From: Psychromonas sp030397575
Lineage (GTDB): Bacteria; Pseudomonadota; Gammaproteobacteria; Enterobacterales; Psychromonadaceae
Direction: 5' to 3' (one strand)
DNA length: 64,000 nt
NCBI RefSeq assembly: GCF_046250175.1
Contig: NZ_CP176468.1
Translations under genes and position numbers: made by a program
In this document: positions 17,839 to 26,143 of the stretch, in pieces
Layout of the letters: each line of letters starts with the position of its first letter
Numbering within the stretch: position 1 is the stretch's first letter
Notes under the pieces: model-generated
Databases searched by the model: none
Told to the model about the DNA's origin: nothing
The model's input: the letters and a program-made list of their open reading frames with translations, nothing else

Positions 17839-19368
17839 ATGAATAAAATTTGGATAGGCGCAGTGACTTTACTTTGCAGCATATTGCTTAGTGCCTGCAA
17901 TGATGCATCAACGCAACAATCAAACTTCACCATCAGTAGCTCGGTAATGCAAGATGGTGGTGCCCTTCCTAAAATCTACACCTGCGATGGTGATAGCATA
18001 AACCCACCAATCAGTTGGCAAGGCGCGCCTGAAGGTACTCAAGCTTACGCTGTTATCATGCACCACAATGCGCCTGAAGGTGTTCATTGGTACTTAACTT
18101 TGTATAACCTAGCGACGGATATCACCCATTTAGACAGTGATTTCTCCTTAAGTAAAGAGCAAGGTCAGCAAGGTACCAACAGTGTTAACCAAAAAACTGA
18201 ATATGCACCACCCTGTTCAAAAGGCCCCGGAGAAAAAGCCTATACGTTTACTGTTTATGCGTTATCTGAACAAGTAAAAATCAGCGATAATACACAGGTT
18301 GAGAGAGCAAATTTATTGGATGCGATTAAAGAGATAACGCTAGCATCAGCTGAAATGACCGTTACCTATCAACGTAATGAAACAGATCAAAAGCACGCAC
18401 CTAAACCACCAGTGAAAAATGCTCAACCGGCACCACAGGCAAATCACACTCAAAGATGCCAAATTATAGAGAACTCAATTAACCAAGCAGGGTTTGCAAA
18501 AAGTGTTCAAGTCACCTGTGATCAAGAATATGCTTATGTAGCTTCATCAACCTATCCAGACCATCAAATGATGACAGGTATTACCGGTACTAATGAGCAA
18601 GTACCTGTTCCCGCTTTAGGTTATGCCGCACCAATAAAATTACACCCCCAAAAAGCAACTGAGATAACCACCATTGATGCGGCCGTTGGTGTTGCTGTTA
18701 ACGGCGTACCGATTTACGACTATTCATCTCAAGGCGAGTTATCAGTTGAAGAATATGATCCTGCGCACGATACATTGACACTTGGGCAATTAGATATTTG
18801 TGGTGGCCACTCAGGAAGAGGAGATGATTACCATTACCATGTTTCACCTACATGCATGATAGACACCATGAAAAACCAAGGCAGCGATGCCATTATTGGT
18901 TGGGGTTATGATGGCTATCCTTTATATGGTAACGAAAATCCTGATGGCAGCACTATTACTGAAGGGACTTTAGATGTGTGTAATGGCCAAGCAGATCCAG
19001 AATTTGGTTACCGCTACCACACCTCTACTAAACCACCCTATATCATCCAATGTTTAGTCGGTGACGTAGACACTAGTCAATTGCCAAGAGTTGCGCCGTT
19101 AAGTGGTGATACACAAGGAATAAGAGCCAATCTTAAACCACCTGCAGACGGTGTTGATGACCTACAATACACAACAGCGGAAGATGGAAGCCGCAGCATG
19201 CGTTATACCTACCAAGGCGAAAGCTACTTCACAACATATCGAGCAAGCGAACAAGGTGAACAGTGTTATGATTTCGAACAAAAAACCATTAGTAATGGTG
19301 GTCAAATAGAACACGGCACTTTTTGTAGGGACGCTCAACCTAATGAACAGAAAGTTAACCATCAATAA
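17839..19368 (+). CDS. PEBP-YHYH fusion lipoprotein
   Basis: A 509-residue predicted lipoprotein: signal with lipobox LLSAC, lipidated Cys20. Residues about 30-175 form a phosphatidylethanolamine-binding-protein domain of the YbhB/YbcL type (PKIYTCDGDSINPPISW, GVHWYLTLYNL, CSKGPGEKAYTFTVYAL). A Pro/Ala-rich linker at about 190-210 leads to a YHYH domain, about 215-440, with GGHSGRGDDYHYHVSPTC and GWGYDGYPLYG, and a further YRYH. YHYH domains are common in marine bacteria and of unknown function; clustered His and Cys suggest metal binding, which is inference. It precedes a secreted unknown and a two-component system. Confidence 0.75.
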   Translation: MNKIWIGAVTLLCSILLSACNDASTQQSNFTISSSVMQDGGALPKIYTCDGDSINPPISWQGAPEGTQAYAVIMHHNAPEGVHWYLTLYNLATDITHLDSDFSLSKEQGQQGTNSVNQKTEYAPPCSKGPGEKAYTFTVYALSEQVKISDNTQVERANLLDAIKEITLASAEMTVTYQRNETDQKHAPKPPVKNAQPAPQANHTQRCQIIENSINQAGFAKSVQVTCDQEYAYVASSTYPDHQMMTGITGTNEQVPVPALGYAAPIKLHPQKATEITTIDAAVGVAVNGVPIYDYSSQGELSVEEYDPAHDTLTLGQLDICGGHSGRGDDYHYHVSPTCMIDTMKNQGSDAIIGWGYDGYPLYGNENPDGSTITEGTLDVCNGQADPEFGYRYHTSTKPPYIIQCLVGDVDTSQLPRVAPLSGDTQGIRANLKPPADGVDDLQYTTAEDGSRSMRYTYQGESYFTTYRASEQGEQCYDFEQKTISNGGQIEHGTFCRDAQPNEQKVNHQ

Positions 19369-19373
19369 AGGAA

Positions 19374-19407
19374 TGAATCAGACGACTAGTTATCGTCGTC
19401 TGATTCA
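19374..19407. terminator. Hairpin after the PEBP-YHYH gene
   Basis: A perfect 13-bp stem (19374-19386 with 19395-19407) only five bases after the stop codon and 20 bases before the next gene. No T-run follows, so it may attenuate or set mRNA stability instead of ending the transcript. Confidence 0.5.
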
Positions 19408-19427
19408 CCTAAATAAGATACATTAAA

Positions 19428-19928
19428 ATGATTCATCAAATTAAATCCACACTGTACATATTTTTGTTATTGGTAACCTGTTTTAGCAACCCAATAAGCG
19501 CACACACATTAAAAGAAAGTACCGCACAAGTTATCTTACGTGATGGGCAAGTATCCATCAAAATCATAACCCAAGAAGATCATTTATTGATTGCCATGCA
19601 AAATGACCTCGCTTGGTTAATGGGTGATTTACAGGAGGTCATGCCTGATAATTTAACTGCTAAAGAGCAAAACTCCTTTATAGAAAACGCTCTACTGCAG
19701 TCCACTAATTTGCAAATAAACAACCTGGCAACAAGCTTACAAACAGCAAATATAGTGGCACAAAAGAAAGGTGAAATTGAAATTCTGTTGCAAGCAAAAC
19801 ATACCTTTAAAACGGTCAATAATATTTCAGTGTCTTTCTCTAAAACCCTAGCCACAGTACACGTTAGCTTTGTGAAACCCCAATATAAGCTAATAAAAGC
19901 AGGAAAAAGTGCAACAGCTAGCTTTTAA
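19428..19928 (+). CDS. Exported protein of unknown function
   Basis: A 166-residue protein with a clear Sec signal (residues 1-25, ending SNPISAHT). The mature part has no cysteines and alternates beta-prone stretches (STAQVILRDGQVSIKIITQ; EIEILLQAKHTFKTVN; VSFSKTLATVHVSFVKP) with a helix around 65-95. I recognise no family. It lies 59 bases after the PEBP-YHYH gene and 92 bases before the sensor kinase on the same strand, which suggests a periplasmic partner of that system. Confidence 0.65.
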   Translation: MIHQIKSTLYIFLLLVTCFSNPISAHTLKESTAQVILRDGQVSIKIITQEDHLLIAMQNDLAWLMGDLQEVMPDNLTAKEQNSFIENALLQSTNLQINNLATSLQTANIVAQKKGEIEILLQAKHTFKTVNNISVSFSKTLATVHVSFVKPQYKLIKAGKSATASF

Positions 19929-20020
19929 GCAACCATCTCGCGCATCAAAACGTGAACAACTCGCAAATTGTTTGGAGATCATCAATATGCAATACTGTTT
20001 GCTATCAAGTAGAGTAACTT

Positions 20021-21454
20021 GTGTCTATTAAAGCTAGAGAGCCCGTGAAATTAATACATAAATTTTTTCTTGCCTTCTTTATTACAAACATCACCTTAGT
20101 CGGGGCGATGTTTGTATTCATTTATCTTAATTTCACCACTGAATTTAATCACTTTGTTGAAAAACAAGAACAGAAACACCTCTCCAAAGTAAAACTCCAC
20201 CTCACTCAGTTTTATGCCAAAGCAAATAGTTGGGAGACAATTGCCTATAACAATCAATTATGGCGCTCTATTGTTGACCCTAAACAACAAAATAACGAAG
20301 ATAGAGCAACTCTAGACAACCCACCTCCCACTTTATTATGGATTGAACTACCAGGTGATTTACTAAAAACAGGGCGGCGGATCAGTTTATATAATCAGCA
20401 TAGACAAGTGGTAGTAGGTCGTAATGAGATCAATGAAAATCCATTAATTGAACCTATTTTACTGAACAATACTATCATCGGATGGATTGGCTTAGTTCCT
20501 TCTAAACTTGCAGCAAACAGTCCTGCAAAGGCTTTTTTAAATGCCCAACTGCATAACTATATAATCATTACATTATTAGTGATTGTGCTGGCTTTTATCA
20601 TGGCAATTGTGCTTTCTAAACACTTGATTAAACCCATTCAGCAAATTGTTATTGCCACCAATGAACTCAATAAGGGCAATTTTACTAATAGGATAACTCC
20701 CCTTTCTCAAGATGAATTGGGCACTTTATCTAACAACTTTAATGAGCTAGCCAGTACACTGCAAGAAAACCAACAAATGCGTTTTCAGTGGATGTCTGAT
20801 ACGTCACATGAATTAAGAACACCATTAACCGTATTACGGTCCCATTTAATCGCAGTGCAAGATGGTGTATTTGTGGCCGATAATAAACGTATTAGTTTAT
20901 TGATAGACCAAGTCAATAATTTAAATTTGATCGTCGATGATCTGTCACAACTCGCACACAGTGATACGGCCAGCTTAAGTTATCAATTTAAAACACTCAA
21001 TATAGCTGCACTCTTGCAGCGCACCTTAGAGAGTTATAGTGCGCGGTTTACACAGTGCCAACTTAATATTGCTCCGTTACATTTAGATAATTCGGTCAAC
21101 TATCAAGTGTATGGAGATCAAGAACGTCTTCAACAACTATTTATTAACTTATTAGAAAACACTTGCCGTTATACGAATCAAGGTGGTCAGGTTCAAATTA
21201 GCCTAAAGCAAGTTAAACAACATATCGAACTAACCTTTTCAGACTCTGCACCTGGCGTTAATAAACAGGACCAAACGAAATTATTTGACCGATTTTATCG
21301 TGTTGAAAAATCACGAAGTCGCGAATATGGAGGTGCAGGACTTGGTCTTACACTCTGCCAACAAATAACAGAAACACATAAAGGTAGTATTTCATTACAA
21401 GACTCACCTTTAGGTGGCTTACAAGTGACATTAACACTTCCACAAACAGGTTAA
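20021..21454 (+). CDS. Sensor histidine kinase, BaeS-like
   Basis: A 477-residue inner-membrane kinase. Membrane helices lie at about 14-36 and 179-199 and enclose a periplasmic sensor domain of about 140 residues. HAMP follows at 200-250, then the HisKA motif SDTSHELRTPL with phospho-acceptor His263, and an HATPase domain with the N box NLLENTCRYT and G box GGAGLGLTLC. The start is read as GTG at 20021 with AGAG upstream. The response regulator starts five bases downstream. The signal is unknown. It is a paralogue of the kinase at 43435. Confidence 0.9.
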   Translation: MSIKAREPVKLIHKFFLAFFITNITLVGAMFVFIYLNFTTEFNHFVEKQEQKHLSKVKLHLTQFYAKANSWETIAYNNQLWRSIVDPKQQNNEDRATLDNPPPTLLWIELPGDLLKTGRRISLYNQHRQVVVGRNEINENPLIEPILLNNTIIGWIGLVPSKLAANSPAKAFLNAQLHNYIIITLLVIVLAFIMAIVLSKHLIKPIQQIVIATNELNKGNFTNRITPLSQDELGTLSNNFNELASTLQENQQMRFQWMSDTSHELRTPLTVLRSHLIAVQDGVFVADNKRISLLIDQVNNLNLIVDDLSQLAHSDTASLSYQFKTLNIAALLQRTLESYSARFTQCQLNIAPLHLDNSVNYQVYGDQERLQQLFINLLENTCRYTNQGGQVQISLKQVKQHIELTFSDSAPGVNKQDQTKLFDRFYRVEKSRSREYGGAGLGLTLCQQITETHKGSISLQDSPLGGLQVTLTLPQTG

Positions 21455-21459
21455 TTTAT

Positions 21460-22140
21460 ATGAAAACAAAAACGATTTTAATTGTTGAGGATGAAGAAAA
21501 TATCGCAGAAGTGCTAATTGCTTATAGCCAGCAGCAGGGTTATCACACCCAACACCTCGATAACGGAGCGAAAGTGCTTGAATTTATCAAGCTCAATACA
21601 GTCGATTTGGTTTTATTGGATCTGATGTTACCAGAAGTAGATGGACTGAGTTTATGCAAACAGATCAGAGATTTCTCTAATTTACCTATTATTATGGTGA
21701 CCGCAAAACAACAAGAGCAAGATAGATTAATAGGCTTAGAAAGTGGCGCTGACGATTATATTGTTAAACCTTTCAGCCCTAAGGAAGTCATGGCCAGAAT
21801 TAAAGCCGTATTACGAAGAACGAGTCAACCTCATTTGAATACAATTAATCATGCAGGTTTTCAATTGAACGTCGACGGCTATGTAGCTTTATTAGAGCAA
21901 AGAAACATCGATTTTACTGCCGTAGAATTTAAAATATTTCTCTTATTTATAACCCATATTGGCAGAGTTTTTACTCGAGAAGATATTATTCAGCATATCT
22001 ATCAAGGTGATGCATTGGAAGTATCTGACCGAAATATTGATACACATATAAAAAATATCCGTAAAAAAATTAATGCTGTCAAAATGGGCTGTAACCCAAT
22101 AGCTTCAGTCTATGGCGTTGGCTATAAATTTATAGACTGA
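21460..22140 (+). CDS. OmpR/PhoB-family response regulator, BaeR-like
   Basis: A 226-residue two-domain regulator. The receiver has the acidic pocket at Asp11/Glu12, phospho-acceptor Asp54 in LLDLMLP, and the conserved Lys in DYIVKPF. The C-terminal winged helix (about 130-225) ends in the family's SVYGVGYKF. It is co-transcribed with the kinase. Likely targets are the upstream secreted genes, by analogy with other self-contained clusters. Its stop lies two bases from the stop of the convergent LysE-family gene. Confidence 0.92.
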   Translation: MKTKTILIVEDEENIAEVLIAYSQQQGYHTQHLDNGAKVLEFIKLNTVDLVLLDLMLPEVDGLSLCKQIRDFSNLPIIMVTAKQQEQDRLIGLESGADDYIVKPFSPKEVMARIKAVLRRTSQPHLNTINHAGFQLNVDGYVALLEQRNIDFTAVEFKIFLLFITHIGRVFTREDIIQHIYQGDALEVSDRNIDTHIKNIRKKINAVKMGCNPIASVYGVGYKFID

Positions 22141-22142
22141 AC

Positions 22143-22793
22143 TTACTTTTGAGTAACAATCAAAAAACTAAAGTAAATCATAACAGCACCAGATAGTCGC
22201 TCAGTCCAAAGGTTTAACCAAGAACCTTTACTTTGCCGCAACCCTTTGATCTTATCCACCAGCACAATTAATAAACTGAACCAACATATAATTAATGAGG
22301 CATGAATTCCCACTAGTAAAAAAGCAGCTGTAATATCTTGTTGGTCAAAATGAATAAATTGTGGAAACGCTGCTAAATAGAACATTGACACTTTAGGGTT
22401 TAATAACTGCGTAAAAAAGCCTTCATTTAAGCAGCTGATAAAACCACTATTGCGCACATCCGGTGCAGTCGTATTAAATGCGCCGTCTTGTGGAGGTCTT
22501 TGTTTAGCTTTTTTAAAAGAACCATACAAAGCTTTAAAGCCGATATAAAACAGATAAGCGGCACCTAATAATTTGATCAACATAAACAATTCAGCTGATT
22601 GCATCACTAAGGCAGACAAACCAAAAATCGATAATCCACCATGCATAAAAGTAGCACAAGCAATACCCATTAAATTGATCATTGCCGCTGACTTAGGTTG
22701 ATTGGCAATTGTTTTTAAAATTAAAACGCCATTAGGTCCTGGAGAGACCACTAACAATAACGCCACCAAACTAAAGGCAAAAACCTCATTCAT
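22143..22793 (-). CDS. LysE/RhtB family exporter
   Basis: The ATG at 22793 gives 216 residues beginning MNEVFAF, with the signature VVSPGPNGVLILKT at about 14-27; the frame extends 15 codons upstream without a good ribosome site. Six hydrophobic helices are visible, and the LNPKVSMFYLAAFPQF element is typical. It should export a small amino-acid-like metabolite; substrate unknown. Confidence 0.82.
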   Translation of the reverse strand: MNEVFAFSLVALLLVVSPGPNGVLILKTIANQPKSAAMINLMGIACATFMHGGLSIFGLSALVMQSAELFMLIKLLGAAYLFYIGFKALYGSFKKAKQRPPQDGAFNTTAPDVRNSGFISCLNEGFFTQLLNPKVSMFYLAAFPQFIHFDQQDITAAFLLVGIHASLIICWFSLLIVLVDKIKGLRQSKGSWLNLWTERLSGAVMIYFSFLIVTQK

Positions 22794-22849
22794 TTTTTGT
22801 ATTACCTTCTTATATTGTGCAATTGATTTTATCGCCAATCATACTAATT

Positions 22850-22876
22850 AACTGATCTATTTTACTGATTAAAATA
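22850..22876. repeat. Short dispersed repeat, family A, copy 1
   Basis: AACTGATCTATTTTACT followed by a spacer and TTAAAAT. The core is a palindrome, ATTTTA/TAAAAT. Related copies are at 32383-32410 and 33131-33157. Confidence 0.6.
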
Positions 22877-23050
22877 ACTTAGTTCTTCGTTGTAATTTTC
22901 GTAGATAAAACAACGATTAAAGAATAAACATTTATCGTTCATTCTCCGGTCATTATTAACAAAGTTAATCTTCGAAAGGCTAAAATTCTGCCTTAAACTG
23001 AGTCACTTTTCCTATACAAAATTTAGATCACTTATTTAGTATAAGTGATC

Positions 23051-24139
23051 TTATTGTCTGAGCGTCAAACAAATACTAACCACAGCATGGTCAGTACTTT
23101 CCCCATCGATTTCAAAGCTTGGATTAATCAAGTGCTTATCTGTATTTACATAATCACTCACTTCAAAGAAGTTAGATTGTGCCTTTGTATCAAATTCGCT
23201 GGATAATAGAATATAATCGAGTACCGAGCTACTTTGACCAAAGTAATGCGTTGCAGCCCGCTTTAAAGGCTGCTCTGAGATCAATGTTTGATTGCTTTCA
23301 TAAAGATCCCAGGCATCACGTAATGTATAAAACTGCATTAATTGCTGTTGCTGCTGATCATTATTAAATAGCAAATTAGGTGTGCTTAAATGCGCTAAAA
23401 TTCCATCTTGTAATGGATTATTAAAATCCCCCATCAAGATCATGGCATTACCCGTTTTAGCCCGCCTTGCAACCATATGCATCATCAATAAAGTGGCTTC
23501 ACTGCCTCGTTGAATAGAAGAAGCCCATCCACCAGCGACTTGAGCTTTGAACTGTTCAATCACTTTACCTTCCAGTGAAGTAAGGGGATCTGGCTCAGCC
23601 TGCCATGCAGCACGCTTTGATTTAAAGTGAACCACATAACAATCACACAGACCGAGGTGCGGCAATTCAACCGTCGCTCTCACCACTTGCCGACTAAAAT
23701 CAAATTCAGCAGTTAACCCTAACTGCATTGCCAGCTCAGTATCAACTGCGACAGATGAAACAGAAACAATGGGGAATTTACTGACTAATGCAACAACAGG
23801 ATCACGATAAATAAAATCATCAATCACTGTTGGCTTATCTACTACAGCAAAATATTCATAACCTTGTTTTTTTACCAATATCTCAAGTGCTTCAATACTA
23901 AAGACCTCTTGAAATCCGATAATATCAGGTTGATGTTTTTGCAAATAAGAAGCAATCCAATTTTCCTTTTTTTGCCACTGCTCAGCTGAATAGATACGAT
24001 CAAAATCGTAAAATGCATCTGGTGGAGCAAGGTAATTAAACAGGTTAAAAGTCGCTACTTTAATTTGCGTTTGTTCAACTTGTTTCGTTGATGATAAATC
24101 ATCATTAGAAGATCGAAGGGAAATAGAATTAATTGGCAC
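23051..24139 (-). CDS. Endonuclease/exonuclease/phosphatase-fold protein
   Basis: A 362-residue protein of the EEP superfamily. Motifs in order: KVATFNLFNYLAPP (about 27-40), IIGFQEVFS (metal-binding Glu), MGDFNNPLQDG (Asp-x-Asn) and the C-terminal STDHAVVSI with the catalytic His. The start is probably GTG at 24139 with GAGAGGAG just upstream. No signal peptide is seen, so it is probably cytoplasmic. EEP proteins cleave phosphodiesters in nucleic acids or lipids, and the target here cannot be fixed. Confidence 0.8.
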   Translation of the reverse strand: MPINSISLRSSNDDLSSTKQVEQTQIKVATFNLFNYLAPPDAFYDFDRIYSAEQWQKKENWIASYLQKHQPDIIGFQEVFSIEALEILVKKQGYEYFAVVDKPTVIDDFIYRDPVVALVSKFPIVSVSSVAVDTELAMQLGLTAEFDFSRQVVRATVELPHLGLCDCYVVHFKSKRAAWQAEPDPLTSLEGKVIEQFKAQVAGGWASSIQRGSEATLLMMHMVARRAKTGNAMILMGDFNNPLQDGILAHLSTPNLLFNNDQQQQQLMQFYTLRDAWDLYESNQTLISEQPLKRAATHYFGQSSSVLDYILLSSEFDTKAQSNFFEVSDYVNTDKHLINPSFEIDGESTDHAVVSICLTLRQ

Positions 24140-24361
24140 AAACTCCTCTCTTTTATTCCTGTTTTATGAGCATTAATGAAAATGATGATAAAACATAGAT
24201 AAGGTAAATTATTTAATCTTTAAAAAATAATAGTATCGCACAGAGAAGTCAGAGTATAAGTATAAATGCCCCTATCGCTTATTTACCCTTTTAAAGTCTT
24301 AGATTTAAAGTGGGTAACAATGAAGACAGAGAAACTATAAAATAACCACAAAACATCTAGC

Positions 24362-25429
24362 CTATTCATTGGTTATTTTATCAAGGTAGTTTGTAATACT
24401 ATCTTGCTGCAAACTAATATCACCTATATTAGAAGCAACCCACTGTTTATCATAATAGCTATTCGTGTAACGCTCACCACGGTCGCACATCAGAGTAACA
24501 ATTGAACCTGTTTGCCCTTGCTCAATCATTTTCTGCGCCAGTTTTAATACTCCGAACATATTGGTGCCTGTACTTGCCCCCACTTTTCGTCCTAATAATG
24601 ACGCAGTCCATAACATTGCAGCAATAGACTGTTTATTATCAACACACAACATATTATCAATAACAGAGGCGATGAATGAAGGCTCAACACGAGGTCGGCC
24701 AATCCCTTCTATTAAACTCCCTTTACAATTAATTAACTGTTTATTTCCGGTTGAGTAATAATCATAGAAAACCGAATTTTCAGGATCAACAACGGTTAAT
24801 TCAGTCGTTAATTGATGATAACGAATATAACGCCCAATAGTTGCACTGGTACCACCGGTTCCTGCACTCATTACAATATGTTTTGGCACAGGATGTGGCT
24901 CATGTTGCATTTGTTTAAAAATTGAATCGGCAATATTGTTGTTACCGCGCCAATCCGTTGCGCGTTCAGCATTAGTAAACTGATCCATATAATACCCATT
25001 TAACTCTTTTGCTAATCTTTCTGATTCTGCATAAATTAAATTGGTTGAATCCACTAAGAAACACTCACCACCATACCGCTCTATCTCTGCTATTTTTTGT
25101 ATGCTGGTTGATTTAGCCATCACAGCAATAAAACGTAATCCTAACAAACGAGAAAAATACGCTTCAGAAATAGCAGTACTGCCAGATGATGCCTCCACTA
25201 TCACCGTATCTTCTTTGATATTGCCATTACATAATGCATATAAAAATAAAGAGCGAGCTAAACGATGCTTTAAACTTCCCGTTGGGTGTGTGCTCTCGTC
25301 TTTAAGGTAAATATCAATGCCCTTTAATTGTGGTAAATCGACTTTAATTAAATGCGTATCAGCACTACGTTGGAAGTCAGCTTGAATTTTGGCGATGGCC
25401 GCACTTACCCATTGACGTTGATGATTCAT
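24362..25429 (-). CDS. PLP-dependent cysteine desulfhydrase-like enzyme (Cds1/CysK family)
   Basis: The ATG at 25429, with AGGA eight bases upstream, gives 355 residues. It is a fold-type II PLP enzyme: the PLP lysine is in TGSLKHRLA, the substrate loop in EASSGSTAISE and the phosphate loop in SAGTGGTSATIGRY. The order and the C-terminal CDRGERYTNSYYD fit the Cds1-like branch that degrades L-cysteine to pyruvate, ammonia and sulfide, instead of the CysK synthases. It is divergent from a DecR-like regulator, whose E. coli homologue controls cysteine degradation, which supports this reading. Confidence 0.75.
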   Translation of the reverse strand: MNHQRQWVSAAIAKIQADFQRSADTHLIKVDLPQLKGIDIYLKDESTHPTGSLKHRLARSLFLYALCNGNIKEDTVIVEASSGSTAISEAYFSRLLGLRFIAVMAKSTSIQKIAEIERYGGECFLVDSTNLIYAESERLAKELNGYYMDQFTNAERATDWRGNNNIADSIFKQMQHEPHPVPKHIVMSAGTGGTSATIGRYIRYHQLTTELTVVDPENSVFYDYYSTGNKQLINCKGSLIEGIGRPRVEPSFIASVIDNMLCVDNKQSIAAMLWTASLLGRKVGASTGTNMFGVLKLAQKMIEQGQTGSIVTLMCDRGERYTNSYYDKQWVASNIGDISLQQDSITNYLDKITNE

Positions 25430-25605
25430 AATATTTATCCTGTTCAAATAATAAAGCTAGTTTACCTTTGCTTAAACAGAATTAACGTCCTAAAAATCTT
25501 TTAATAAGCCACAATGAAAAATATTTTTCTGCTAAAGTTAAATATACAGAAAATAATACTCAACCTTTAGACCAACTTACTCTATAGAAAAATTGAAGAG
25601 GCAAT

Positions 25606-26067
25606 ATGAGCTTAGACGCTACGGATAAAAAGATAATTACCTTACTACAGCAAGATGCTTCATTATCATTACAGCAATTATCAGAGCAATTGGACCTAAC
25701 CAGTACACCATGCTGGAACAGAATTAAACGCTTAGAAAGTGAAGGTGTTATCCAAAAGCGCGTTGCATTAGTTGCCCCTGAAAAGGTAGGCCTAGAACTG
25801 GTCGCCTTTGTACAAATTAAAACACAACAACATTCGGAAGTCTGGCTGCGAAACTGTGTACAGCAGGTAAAAGGATTTGCGCAAGTTTTAGAGTTTTATA
25901 GAATGGCTGGTGAATATGATTACTTACTCAAAGTGATTGTTAAAGATATGCGTAGTTATGATCACTTTTACCAGCAATTGGTAAATGATGTAGACGGATT
26001 AACCGATGTGAATACTAGCTTTGCTATGCAACAGTTAAAATTTACTACCGAACTCCCTATAATGTAA
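25606..26067 (+). CDS. decR: Lrp/AsnC-family regulator, DecR-like
   Basis: A 153-residue Lrp-family protein. The helix-turn-helix lies at about 18-60 (LSLQQLSEQLDLTSTPCWNR) and the RAM effector domain follows. The run RMAGEYDYLLKV and the C-terminal TSFAMQQLKFTTELPI are very close to E. coli DecR (YbaO), which activates cysteine detoxification genes in response to cysteine. A GAAGAGG ribosome site precedes the ATG. It is divergent from the desulfhydrase-like gene across 176 bases, so regulation of that gene is the natural inference. Confidence 0.85.
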   Translation: MSLDATDKKIITLLQQDASLSLQQLSEQLDLTSTPCWNRIKRLESEGVIQKRVALVAPEKVGLELVAFVQIKTQQHSEVWLRNCVQQVKGFAQVLEFYRMAGEYDYLLKVIVKDMRSYDHFYQQLVNDVDGLTDVNTSFAMQQLKFTTELPIM

Positions 26068-26143
26068 TCAAATAGTGATCATGAACCCTTAAGCTATTAC
26101 ACTGTCTATTACCAATAAATCTTTTCTTTATAAGGACATGTTA

